From contig JAFKKG010000013.1 of assembly GCA_017305715.1 (NCBI GenBank), forward strand, positions 186,001 through 250,000: DNA of 64,000 bases, written 5' to 3'. Origin of the DNA: Hyphomicrobiales bacterium. GTDB taxonomy: Bacteria; Pseudomonadota; Alphaproteobacteria; Rhizobiales; Xanthobacteraceae. Below are positions 51,630 through 60,220 of the stretch, in pieces; position 1 is the first letter of the stretch; every line of letters starts with the position of its first letter. The notes under the pieces are model-generated. The model was not told the origin of the DNA and did not search any database. It was given only the letters and a program-made list of their open reading frames with translations. Both the position numbers and the translations under genes were made by a program.

Positions 51630-52832
51630 ATGCGGGTAGCGATCGTTAATATCGGCTTGATCCTGACCGGCGACTGGCGCGATCCGTTCGCGGGCGGCGA
51701 TACCGTCATTTGCGAAGACGGCATCATCATTTCGGTCGGCACCGCGCCCGTGTCGGCGATCGAGAGCGCTGATATCGTGATCGATGCCGATGGCACAACG
51801 CTGATCCCCGGCCTGATCGACTCTCACGTCCATATCACCTTCGGTGACTATACCCCGCGCCAGCAGACGGTCGGCTATCTCGAAAGCTACATCCATGGCG
51901 GCACCACCACCGCGATTTCAGCGTCGGAGGTCCACGTTCCCGGCCGGCCGCGCGATCCCGATGGCGTCAAGGCGCTCGCGATTGCTGCGCGGAAATGCTT
52001 CGAGAACTACCGTCCCGGCGGAATGACGGTGCACGCCGGCTCCGTGATTCTGGAGCCGGGGCTCACCGAAAGCGACTTTGCGGATCTGCGACGGCAAGGC
52101 GTGTGGCTTGCCAAGGCCGGCTTCGGCGCGGTGTCGAGCGCGTTCGACTATGTCCCGTTGGTGAGCGCGGCCCGCGCCAGCGGCATGATCACCACGGTGC
52201 ATACTGGCGGATCCTCGATCCCGGGATCCGGTGCGGTGACCGCCGAACATCTGCTCGCCATGAACCCGCACGTGTCGTTCCACGTGAATGGTGGGCCGAC
52301 CGCCATGCGCGACGCCGATTTCGAACGTCTGGTTTGCGAAAGTGACATCGCGCTTCAAATTTGCACCGCGGGAAACCTGCGGACCGCGCTGCTGACCGCT
52401 GCGCTGGCGACCAGGCACAATGCCTTCGACCGGCTGATCGTTGCGACTGATACGCCGACCGGAAGCGGCATCATGCCGCTCGGCATGCTCTACACGGTGT
52501 CGCATCTGGCGAGCCTCGGACATGTTCCCCCCGAGCATGCGATTGCTGCGGCGACGGGCAGCAACGCCCGCATTTATGGGCTGAACTCCGGCTACATCAG
52601 GCCTGGCCGCATCGCCGACCTGGTACTTATCGATGCGCCTGACGGCGGGTCACAGCAAAATGGCCTCGACGCGATCCGGAACGGCGATATCGCGGCCATC
52701 GGCGCCGTTATCGCGCGCGGCGAACCGCAGTTCGTCGGCCGCAGCCGCAACAGCCCCGCGACGACGCGAACGGTTCAGGTGGCCAACTGCCGCGTTCCGC
52801 GTTTTGCAGTAGCCGCCCAACGTCCAAGGTAA
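51630..52832 (+). CDS. Amidohydrolase-superfamily hydrolase resembling enamidase
   Basis: 400 residues, cytoplasmic. Zinc motif DSHVHITFGD (His66, His68, Asp73), then PGRPRDPDGVKALAI, His135 in TVHAGSVILEPGLTE, His191 in VHTGGSSIPGSG, His218 in FHVNGGPTAM and Asp274 in ATDTPTGSG. Compared from memory with Eubacterium barkeri enamidase, each block is present in the same order (THVHVSGGDYAPRQ, GRPKDAAGTKALAI, VHGGAVILEKGLTE, HTGGTSIPGSS, HINGGPTAI, NDAPSGTG, SRNTPP). Enamidase opens 1,4,5,6-tetrahydro-6-oxonicotinate to 2-formylglutarate. Here, in an aerobic monooxygenase operon, it likely opens a lactam enamide or imide. Confidence 0.85.
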   Translation: MRVAIVNIGLILTGDWRDPFAGGDTVICEDGIIISVGTAPVSAIESADIVIDADGTTLIPGLIDSHVHITFGDYTPRQQTVGYLESYIHGGTTTAISASEVHVPGRPRDPDGVKALAIAARKCFENYRPGGMTVHAGSVILEPGLTESDFADLRRQGVWLAKAGFGAVSSAFDYVPLVSAARASGMITTVHTGGSSIPGSGAVTAEHLLAMNPHVSFHVNGGPTAMRDADFERLVCESDIALQICTAGNLRTALLTAALATRHNAFDRLIVATDTPTGSGIMPLGMLYTVSHLASLGHVPPEHAIAAATGSNARIYGLNSGYIRPGRIADLVLIDAPDGGSQQNGLDAIRNGDIAAIGAVIARGEPQFVGRSRNSPATTRTVQVANCRVPRFAVAAQRPR

Positions 52833-52867
52833 AGCCCTTACATGGCGTGACGTGATAGGAGGCATCC

Positions 52868-53467
52868 ATGAGCAGCAAGAACGTGGACATGCCGCTGGTA
52901 TGCGAGCCGCGCTCGTTTTCCGACCGCGAGTTCCGTGACGCACTGGGTCTGTTTGCGACCGGTGTCGTCGTGATTACGAGCGCGGGAAAGGCGGGGAGCG
53001 GTAACGGCGATCGCAGCGGATATCTCGGTGCGACCGTAAGCTCGTTTAGCTCGGTTTCGCTGGATCCACCGCTAATCCTGTTCAGCATCGGACGCCAATC
53101 AAAGGCGTTTACCGCCTGGCAGTCGGTTGAAAGTTTTGCAGTCAATATCCTGAGCGAAAATCAGAGTGCTATATCGACGCGCTTTGCCCGCGCCATGACC
53201 GACAAATGGGATGGCGTGAATACCCGCTCGGGACTGGGAGGAGTTCCGTTGTTGTCCGATGCGCTGGCTTGGATCGAATGCCGGGCATACGCTAAATACG
53301 ACGGCGGAGATCATCTTATCATTGTCGGTCAGGTATTGTCCTTATCGGCAAAGCCGGGAGCAAGTGCACGTCCGCTGATTTTCTTCGGCGGCAAATATCG
53401 CGAGCTCGATGTTCATCCGAGCATTTTGACGCCGCCCGATGCCGATCAGTGGCTGCACGGGTGGTAG
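52868..53467 (+). CDS. Flavin reductase-domain protein (HpaC-like)
   Basis: 199 residues. Flavin_Reduct fold: FRDALGLFATGVVVITSAGK, GATVSSFSSVSLDPPLILFS and AVNILSENQSAISTRFA, ending near the FFGGKYRELD strand. Reduces FMN or FAD with NAD(P)H for the HpaB-family oxygenase upstream. Start ATG 35 bp after the hydrolase gene with GGAGG just upstream (taggaggcatccatg). Confidence 0.9.
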   Translation: MSSKNVDMPLVCEPRSFSDREFRDALGLFATGVVVITSAGKAGSGNGDRSGYLGATVSSFSSVSLDPPLILFSIGRQSKAFTAWQSVESFAVNILSENQSAISTRFARAMTDKWDGVNTRSGLGGVPLLSDALAWIECRAYAKYDGGDHLIIVGQVLSLSAKPGASARPLIFFGGKYRELDVHPSILTPPDADQWLHGW

Positions 53468-53576
53468 CAGGACGTCAGTTTCAAAAGGCCGACCAATTGT
53501 GAGACCGCGCGCCCCAGACAGGTGGATGCGGCGGGCAATCGAGGGTTGCCCGCGCGCCGATGGCAAGCGCAATACA

Positions 53577-53622
53577 ACTTGTTATAAATGTTGTAATTTG
53601 TATAGCGAAAACTATAACAAGT
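53577..53622. promoter_or_regulatory. Long inverted repeat in promoter of the SDR gene, likely GntR/FCD operator
   Basis: ACTTGTTATA (53577-53586) and TATAACAAGT (53613-53622), perfect 10-bp arms with a 26-base AT-rich spacer that contains further TTGTAA and TTGTATA half-sites. TTGT-AT-type repeats are common for FCD-type GntR regulators; one is encoded 1 kb downstream. Confidence 0.55.
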
Positions 53623-53686
53623 AGAAGCCCGGAAGTTCGTTGCGACGGACAATAGGGAGCTGGTCGAAATAAGCTGGAGCCCGCGG

Positions 53687-54466
53687 ATGCTTGAAGGAAC
53701 GGTCGCTTTTGTCACCGGTGGCGGGTCCGGGATCGGTCGCGGCATCGCACTTTGTCTCGCTGCCCATGGCGCTGCGGTGGTCGTTTCGGACCTCGATGCC
53801 GAGATGAGCCGTGCCGCCGCCGACGAAGTGAAGGCGAGCGGCGGACGTGGTTTCGCTGTCGTGGGCGACGTCGGGCAATGGGAGCAGGCTGACGACGTCC
53901 TGGCGCAGGGCGTCCGGCTTGCCGGCGGTCCGGTGGATATTCTGGTGAATTGCGCAGGTCTCTACTTCTCGGTGCCGTTCCATCAGCTCTCGCGAGAGGC
54001 GCATGAGCGGCTCTATGCCGTGAACGTCTCCGGGGTCTTCGCCATGTGCCAGGCGGCAGTTCCGGCGATGAAAGCGCGCCGGTGCGGCAAGATCGTCAAT
54101 ATTGCCTCGGTCAGCGGCAAGGATCCGTTCGCGTCCAGTGCCAGTTATGGCTCGTCGAAATCGGCGGTGATCGGCATGACCAAGTCGCTTGCCAAGGAAC
54201 TTGGGCCGTACAACATCAACGTCAACGCGGTCTGTCCAGGCCTGGTCTATACGAAGATGCAGGATGATCAGTGCCGCCGGATTGCCGCCGAGACCGGGCG
54301 GCAGCCGGAGGATGTCTGGCGTCAGCGCCTCGCGGCCGTTCCGCTCGGGCGTGGCCAGGAGCCATCGGACATCGGAGAAGCGGTGGCCTTCCTGGCTAGC
54401 GAGCGCGCCCGCAACGTCACCGGCCAAGCGCTGAACGTCTGTGGCGGCCAGCAGATGATGGACTAG
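53687..54466 (+). CDS. Short-chain dehydrogenase/reductase (SDR)
   Basis: 259 residues. NAD(P) loop TGGGSGIGRG near 11, NCAG near 89, NIASVSGKDP with catalytic Ser, Tyr-x3-Lys in ASYGSSKSAV, closing GQALNVCGGQQMMD. Asp in VVSDLDAE after the second strand suggests NAD(H) preference. Between the flavin reductase and the GntR gene, with an inverted repeat in its promoter. Would oxidise an alcohol of the ring-opened product. Confidence 0.88.
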   Translation: MLEGTVAFVTGGGSGIGRGIALCLAAHGAAVVVSDLDAEMSRAAADEVKASGGRGFAVVGDVGQWEQADDVLAQGVRLAGGPVDILVNCAGLYFSVPFHQLSREAHERLYAVNVSGVFAMCQAAVPAMKARRCGKIVNIASVSGKDPFASSASYGSSKSAVIGMTKSLAKELGPYNINVNAVCPGLVYTKMQDDQCRRIAAETGRQPEDVWRQRLAAVPLGRGQEPSDIGEAVAFLASERARNVTGQALNVCGGQQMMD

Positions 54467-54555
54467 GGACAGCGCCTGGTTGTCGTTGGCTCGGGTTACT
54501 TGTCAAAGAACAACCGACGCCCTAGCATTCCAGCATGAAGTTGGGAGCGATTTGA

Positions 54556-55281
54556 ATGAGTCCGCGGCGCGTCAGAATGAGCGACGTTCTTTACGGCGAC
54601 ATTCTCAAGCAGATCAATTCCGGAGGATTCGCGGTCGATCACCGACTGCCGTCCGAAAAGGAGTTTTGCGAGCGCTTCGGCGTTTCCCGCCCGATTGTAC
54701 GCGAGGCGCTTGAGCGGCTGCGCGCCGAGGGGCTGATACGTTCGCGCCAGGGCGCCGGTAGTTTCGTCGCCAACGGCGCGGCCCAAGCGACGGCAGAGCC
54801 GCCATCGCACGGGTCACCTGACACGATGCCGGTACATATCAACAGTATCGCCGCGATCCAGAAGTTCTATGCTTACCGTATCTCGTTGGAAGGAGAGCTC
54901 GCATACGCCGCCGCACAGAACCGCCAGCCCGCGGACATCAATCGCATCGGCGGCCTGTTGCAGGATATCAAGTCGAGCGCTGCCAGCAATACCCAGGGCA
55001 TTGATGAGGACCTCGAATATCATGCGGCTATCGCGCAGGCGACGCACAACGAATTTTTTATCGCGGCCTGGAACGCCGCGCGCGGGCATATCCGCTTCCT
55101 GATCGAACTCGCCCGCAGCCTTTCGACGCTGGGTTTGCCGAATCATTCGGCAGCCGTGCGATCGAGCCATGAGCCAATCTTCGAATGTATCCGCGACGGC
55201 GACGCCGACGGCGCGCGCGCCCGCATGCGGGAGCACATCACCCGGTCGCAAGAGCGGGTGTTCCTCGGGAAATGGACCTGA
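54556..55281 (+). CDS. GntR-family regulator with FCD domain
   Basis: 241 residues. Winged helix 8-75 (VLYGDILKQINSGGFAVDHR LPSEKEFCERFGVSRPIVREALERLRAEGLI...), FCD ligand domain about 100-235 with ISLEGELAYAAAQ and a helical metal-site region. Follows the SDR by 89 bp and ends convergent to the next ABC permease (54 bp). Likely controls the SDR and perhaps the flanking ABC cassette. Effector: a carboxylate, as is common for FCD proteins. Confidence 0.9.
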   Translation: MSPRRVRMSDVLYGDILKQINSGGFAVDHRLPSEKEFCERFGVSRPIVREALERLRAEGLIRSRQGAGSFVANGAAQATAEPPSHGSPDTMPVHINSIAAIQKFYAYRISLEGELAYAAAQNRQPADINRIGGLLQDIKSSAASNTQGIDEDLEYHAAIAQATHNEFFIAAWNAARGHIRFLIELARSLSTLGLPNHSAAVRSSHEPIFECIRDGDADGARARMREHITRSQERVFLGKWT

Positions 55282-55334
55282 CGGCAGGACCTGCGGCGCT
55301 TTCGAGCGAAGTGGATACCGGCCCGCGTTGCAAT

Positions 55335-56165
55335 CTAGTCCTTGCTGCCGGTGGTGGCAAAGGAGGCGATGAAGTAGCGCTGGAATACCAGCAGCACGGC
55401 CATCGGCAGCAGCGCCGTAAATACGGCGCCGCCGAACATCTGGCCGTAATCGACGTCGTATTGTCCAGCGAAGCTTGCGATCGCGACCGAGGCGACGTGA
55501 TAATCGGGGTCCGGCGCGATCAGCAGCGGCCACAGATAGGCTTGCCACTGGAACACGAACAGGATCAGCCCGGCGCCGATCAGCGCGGGCTTCGATAGCG
55601 GCAGGTAGATCCGGGTGAAGATGCCGAACCAGCCGAGGCCATCCACCATCGCGGCCTCCGCGAGCTCGCGCGGGATACCGAGGAAAAACTGGCGCAACAG
55701 GAATACCGCGAGGCCGTTGCCGATCCCCGGCAGGATTAGCCCCGCATAGGAGTTCTGCAGATTGAGGTCGCGGAACACCTGTGCTAGCGGCACGGCGATC
55801 GAATCGAACGGAATCAGGAAGCTGACGATCATCGCAGCGAAAACCACGCCGCGGCCACGATAGTTCAGCGCGGCGAGCGCGAAGGCCGCCATCGAGCAGA
55901 TCACGAGGCCCAACAAGACCGTGATGGCGGTCACGACGGCGGAATTGAGCATCGCCCGCGCAAACGGGCCGTTCCAAAGCGCGATGACGTTTTCGAAAGT
56001 TACCTGCGTTGGCACGAAGGTGTGGATGCTGAGCGGTGACAGATAGCGGAAGATCTCCGCGCTCGGCCGCAAAGCGCTGATGCCCGCCCAGATCAACGGC
56101 AGCATGGCCGCGGCCGCTGCCCCGATCGCGATCACCAGAAGCGGAACGGTTTGTTTGCGGTTCAT
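55335..56165 (-). CDS. Carbohydrate ABC transporter permease (UgpE/MalG-like)
   Basis: 276 residues, six helices. EAA loop EAAMVDGLGWFGIFTRIYLPLSKPALIGAG near 185. The ATG at 56165 overlaps the stop of the upstream permease; a longer frame to 56447 is an artefact. Third gene of a receptor-permease-permease operon that has no ATPase of its own. Confidence 0.9.
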   Translation of the reverse strand: MNRKQTVPLLVIAIGAAAAAMLPLIWAGISALRPSAEIFRYLSPLSIHTFVPTQVTFENVIALWNGPFARAMLNSAVVTAITVLLGLVICSMAAFALAALNYRGRGVVFAAMIVSFLIPFDSIAVPLAQVFRDLNLQNSYAGLILPGIGNGLAVFLLRQFFLGIPRELAEAAMVDGLGWFGIFTRIYLPLSKPALIGAGLILFVFQWQAYLWPLLIAPDPDYHVASVAIASFAGQYDVDYGQMFGGAVFTALLPMAVLLVFQRYFIASFATTGSKD

Positions 56166-57085
56166 TCGGATTTTCCGCCTGTCATCATGCGGAACTGGAT
56201 GGCGACGACAATGACGACGATGCCGACGAGAATCCCGGTTTCGGCTGCGGCGCCACGAACGTCGCCCGACAGGAAGCCGCGGGTATAGATGTCGTTCATG
56301 ATCAGGTTGGTCGAACCCTGCGGGCCGCCCTTGGTCAGGATCTGCACCGGCGCGAAAACCAGGAAGTTCGCCACCGTGTCGGCGACCAGAACGAAGGTCA
56401 GCGGACGTCGCAGTTGCGGCAGGGTGATGTAGCGAAACTGCTGCCACGCCGTCGCGCCATCAATCACCGCCGCTTCATAGAGCGCGAAAGGGATTTCCTT
56501 CAGTCCGGCGAGCAGGAAGGTCATCCAATAGCCGACGCCGATCCAGCTGACGATCAGGATAATTGTGTAGAGCGCCTGGTCCGGCGTGGTGAGGAAGCCT
56601 TGCGCCGGCAAGCCGATAGTCGCGAGCAGCGCGTTGGCCGGGCCGTCCGGCCGGAACACCACGCCCATGATGATCGCCGATACGCTCTGCGGGACCGCGA
56701 CGGGCAGCAGGATCAGCGTGCGCCAGAGCGCGCCGGCCGGCAGCGCCCGGTGCAGCACCAGCGCCAGTCCGAGCGCGCAGGCGATCTGGAACGGGTTGAC
56801 GATCAGCGCGAACAGCAACGTCGCGGAAAGCGCGTCGTGGAAGGACGGATCGGAAAACAGGAACGTATAGTTGGCGAGGCCGAACGTTCCCGCACTGCCG
56901 ACGTGAATCGATTGCCACAGCGCAAGGCCGGTCGGCCAGATGCGCAGCACCAATACGGCGATCACGGCAGGTGCAAGGAAGATCGCCGCGACCATGCCCT
57001 CGCTGAGGGTCCGGCGCGGCGTGGGGGCGGGCACCGCCTTGCTGGCGGCCTCCGTGGTGCGGGTGGTGGAAAGAGCGGTCATCAT
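56162..57085 (-). CDS. Carbohydrate ABC transporter permease (UgpA/MalF-like)
   Basis: 307 residues, about six helices after a 35-residue cytoplasmic start. EAA loop EAAVIDGATAWQQFRYITLPQLRRPLTFVL near 205. Start overlaps the receptor stop and stop overlaps the next start, both by 4 bp. Confidence 0.9.
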   Translation of the reverse strand: MMTALSTTRTTEAASKAVPAPTPRRTLSEGMVAAIFLAPAVIAVLVLRIWPTGLALWQSIHVGSAGTFGLANYTFLFSDPSFHDALSATLLFALIVNPFQIACALGLALVLHRALPAGALWRTLILLPVAVPQSVSAIIMGVVFRPDGPANALLATIGLPAQGFLTTPDQALYTIILIVSWIGVGYWMTFLLAGLKEIPFALYEAAVIDGATAWQQFRYITLPQLRRPLTFVLVADTVANFLVFAPVQILTKGGPQGSTNLIMNDIYTRGFLSGDVRGAAAETGILVGIVVIVVAIQFRMMTGGKSE

Positions 57086-58359
57086 TCCAATCGCGAGAAT
57101 GCGGCTTTCAGCGCGGCTTCGGTGCGTTCGAGCGAAGGCTTCGCTTCCGCGCCGTTGCGGATGTCGCTGTACATCCGGTTCATGATTTCCTCGAACACGA
57201 CATAGCCGGTGGTGCGCGGCCGGCTGACCGCGGTGTTGGCCAGTTCATAGCTGATGATCTTGGCGAAGGGAGCGGTATTTTCGCCGCCGGCCTCGGACTC
57301 GCGCCGGAGGTAGGCCGCGAAGGCCGCCTTGTTGGCGGGCGGCTGCGGCGCGATCGTGCTGGCGAGCAGGGAACCTTCGCTGTCGAGCGTCAGAAACCTG
57401 GCGAACTTCACCGCGGCATCCTTCTGGGCGCTTTTCGGATTGACGCCGATGGTCCAGGAACCGGTTGGGGTAACCGGCTTTCCCCCAGCGAAATAGGGCA
57501 TTGGCGCAATGCCGAAATTCAGTTCGTTGGCGAGGCGGAACACGCGTGCATGCCAGACGCCCGCGACCATGTAGGCGACCTGCCCCGAGGAAAACAGTGC
57601 CGGCATCTGCTCGTAGGCGACGCCCCGCGGTGCAAGGCCGCTGGCATAGAGATCGCGATACCATGCGGTCGTCTTGATCCAGCCTTCGGTGGTGAGGGCC
57701 GGGGTCAGCAAGCCATCGCCGGAGAGGCCCGGTCCGAAGCCGCGCGATTCGTAAAGCGGCTGCAGCTCGTAATAGCGATCGTTCTGGTCGAAGGCGAAAC
57801 CCCATTTGGCGCCAGCTTTCTGCGCCGCGCGGGCATTGGTCTGGAGGTCCTCCCAGGTCAAGCGCTTGGCAGGATCGGCATCGGGCGCGGCAAGGCCCGC
57901 CTTCTTCAACAGATCATTGTTGTAGAAAAGGAACTGCGACGTGGTCCAGAACGGAAAGCTCCACAGCTTGTCCCGGAACGAGGTGCCGGCGATGGCGGCG
58001 GGCGCCGCGGCAGCTTCGATCTCGGCGCGCATCGGCGTCAGGTCGGCGAGGAAGCCCTTGTTGGCATAGGCCGGCACCCGCGGCTCGTCGACGGTGTAGA
58101 CATCGACGCTGGTATCGCCGGCACCAAGGCGCGCCTGGATCTGGGCGTTGAGCTGGTCGAACGGGACATTCTGAGCCTGAACCTTGATACCGGGATTGGC
58201 CTTCTCGAAGGCCGCGATTACAGCGTCAAAGGCGCCGGCCTTCTGCGAGGAAAGGAAACCGATACGGGCCTCCTGCGCGAGGGCGGATCGGGAGATCAGC
58301 GGTGCGGCAAGGACGCCTGCGCCAAGTGCCATGACATGGCGACGGGTAATCTTGACCAT
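57082..58359 (-). CDS. Carbohydrate ABC transporter substrate-binding protein (UgpB-like)
   Basis: 425-residue SBP_bac_1 protein with signal KITRRHVMALGAGVLAAPLI cleaved near ALAQ, mature chain ARIGFLSSQKAGAFDAVI. First gene of the operon. A short dyad ATGTTTACAT at 58431-58440 sits 72 bp upstream. Sugar or glycerol-phosphate class; ligand unknown. Confidence 0.88.
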   Translation of the reverse strand: MVKITRRHVMALGAGVLAAPLISRSALAQEARIGFLSSQKAGAFDAVIAAFEKANPGIKVQAQNVPFDQLNAQIQARLGAGDTSVDVYTVDEPRVPAYANKGFLADLTPMRAEIEAAAAPAAIAGTSFRDKLWSFPFWTTSQFLFYNNDLLKKAGLAAPDADPAKRLTWEDLQTNARAAQKAGAKWGFAFDQNDRYYELQPLYESRGFGPGLSGDGLLTPALTTEGWIKTTAWYRDLYASGLAPRGVAYEQMPALFSSGQVAYMVAGVWHARVFRLANELNFGIAPMPYFAGGKPVTPTGSWTIGVNPKSAQKDAAVKFARFLTLDSEGSLLASTIAPQPPANKAAFAAYLRRESEAGGENTAPFAKIISYELANTAVSRPRTTGYVVFEEIMNRMYSDIRNGAEAKPSLERTEAALKAAFSRLE

Positions 58360-58430
58360 AAAACTCCTCCTCGGGTTTCCGATTGATCGGGCGGGGGACG
58401 TTTCCGCCGGTCTCTTCCTCTATTAATTAC

Positions 58431-58440
58431 ATGTTTACAT
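58431..58440. promoter_or_regulatory. Short dyad upstream of the first ABC operon
   Basis: ATGTTTACAT, arms ATGT / ACAT around TT, in an AT-rich patch (TATTAATTACATG precedes). Could be a GntR half-site; weak evidence. Confidence 0.3.
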
Positions 58441-58465
58441 CATTGGGCCGTAACAGGCAAACTTG

Positions 58466-59302
58466 TCAACCCTTGACCGCGCCGGCGGCCATTCCGGCGA
58501 CGAAATAGCGGCTGCAGAAGGCGAACATCAGGAACAGCGGAATGACGATCAGGGTCGCGCCGGCCATCACTTCGCCCCAGCGCATGTCGATTCCGGCGAG
58601 CAGGGAGGCGAGGCCCACCGGCAGCGTCTTGCTGCCGTCGCTCGACAGCAGCACGAGGCCGAACGTGTAATCGGTCCAGGACAGCAGGAAGGAGAAGATC
58701 GCGACTGTCGCAAGTCCCGGCAGCGACAGCGGCAGGATCACGCGCACGAAAGCGCCAAGCCGCGAGCAGCCGTCGACCATCGCCGCTTCCTCCAGTTCGA
58801 ACGGCATCGCCTTCAGGAAGCCCCACAGGAACCAGACCGCGAGCGGCAGCGTCATGGTAAAATGCGCCACCACCAGCGAGGGCAGCGTGTCGACGAGGTT
58901 CAGCACCGCGAAGATGGAGGTCAGCGGAATCGCCAGCAGCAGCGGCGGAAACATGTAGGCATAGAGCATCGTGCCGATGATGGCCTTTTTGCCGCGGATC
59001 TTGAAGCGCGATATCGCGTAGGCCATCGTGATGGATACCACCAGCGTGACGATGACCGTCGCGGAGGCGACGATAATGCTGTTCCAGAACTGCAGCAGGA
59101 AATCGGTGCGGCGGATCAGCGTGCGGTAATATTCGAGCGTGAACGATGTCGGCAGCAGCGCCCGCGAGGTATAGAACACGGCGGGCTCGCGGAAGCTGCA
59201 GATGATCATGTAATAGATCGGAAACGCCGAATAGACGGCGAGCAGCAGCGCCAGCGCGTATTGTCCGGTCCTGGCAAGAAGCGTTCGTGCGGACGAATTC
59301 AT
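58466..59302 (-). CDS. Carbohydrate ABC transporter permease (second cassette, MalG-like)
   Basis: 278 residues, six helices; EAA loop EAAMVDGCSRLGAFVRVILPLSLPGLA near 185, C-terminus MAAGAVKG typical of MalG. ATG at 59302 chosen; the longer frame to 59809 lies over the partner permease. Gap of 8 bp to the upstream permease. Confidence 0.9.
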   Translation of the reverse strand: MNSSARTLLARTGQYALALLLAVYSAFPIYYMIICSFREPAVFYTSRALLPTSFTLEYYRTLIRRTDFLLQFWNSIIVASATVIVTLVVSITMAYAISRFKIRGKKAIIGTMLYAYMFPPLLLAIPLTSIFAVLNLVDTLPSLVVAHFTMTLPLAVWFLWGFLKAMPFELEEAAMVDGCSRLGAFVRVILPLSLPGLATVAIFSFLLSWTDYTFGLVLLSSDGSKTLPVGLASLLAGIDMRWGEVMAGATLIVIPLFLMFAFCSRYFVAGMAAGAVKG

Positions 59303-59310
59303 GGAATGCC

Positions 59311-60168
59311 TCACGTCTCGATCGGGAAGCGGCGAAAGAAAACGACCAGCGCCACGGTGAGCAGGATCAGCGAAAGCGTGGCGACCGCTGCGCCGCCGCC
59401 GATGTCGTAGAGGCGAAAGGCCATGTGATAGGAAAGCACCGGCAGGTGCTCGGTACCGCCAAGCGGCCCGCCCTGCGTCATCAGCCAGATCACGTCGAAC
59501 TTGTTGAACATCCAGATCCCGCGCAGCAGCACGACGACGACGAGTACGTCGCGGATGCCGGGAAGCGTCACGTGCCGGAAACTCTGAAAGGGGCCCGCGC
59601 CGTCGACCCGCGCGGCGGCGTAGAGTTCGTCGGGAATAGTCTGCAACGAGGCGAGCACGCAGATGGTCACGAATGGCGTCCACATCCACACGCTGACGCC
59701 GACAACGGTCGCGAAGGCGGCGAAGCTCGAATCCGACCAGACGAAATTGCTGATGCCGAGCGCCTTCAGCCAATGCGTGACGATGCCGACATTGCCGTCC
59801 AGCATCCACTGGAAGCTGATCGCGACCACCACGGTCGGCAGAATATAAGGCAGGATCGCGATGGCACGGAACAGCGCCTGGCCTCTAATCGGCGCGTGGA
59901 GGATCAGCGCCGAGCCGATCCCCAGCACGACCTGCAGCGCGACCGTGCACACGGCGTAACAGGTGCCCGTCCACAGATCGCGCCAGAATTCCGGCATGCC
60001 GAGGATGCGCCGGTAGTTCGCAAGTCCGGCCCATTCGCCGGCCACGACGAACGAGTTCACCGATTGGAAGGAGAGAACGATCGCCTGGATCGCCGGCAAA
60101 ATGATCAGGACCGCCGTAACGGCGATGCCGAACAGCAGAAATATCCGAACGGTGGCATCTGGCTTCAA
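59311..60168 (-). CDS. Carbohydrate ABC transporter permease (second cassette, MalF-like)
   Basis: 285 residues, about six helices; EAA loop AAARVDGAGPFQSFRHVTLPGIRDVLVVVV near 195. Follows its receptor gene by 52 bp. Confidence 0.9.
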   Translation of the reverse strand: MKPDATVRIFLLFGIAVTAVLIILPAIQAIVLSFQSVNSFVVAGEWAGLANYRRILGMPEFWRDLWTGTCYAVCTVALQVVLGIGSALILHAPIRGQALFRAIAILPYILPTVVVAISFQWMLDGNVGIVTHWLKALGISNFVWSDSSFAAFATVVGVSVWMWTPFVTICVLASLQTIPDELYAAARVDGAGPFQSFRHVTLPGIRDVLVVVVLLRGIWMFNKFDVIWLMTQGGPLGGTEHLPVLSYHMAFRLYDIGGGAAVATLSLILLTVALVVFFRRFPIET

Positions 60169-60220
60169 GAGAAGGCGTCCCGGTTACGTTTTCGGATATC
60201 GGCCATTCGGCGTGCTTCGA

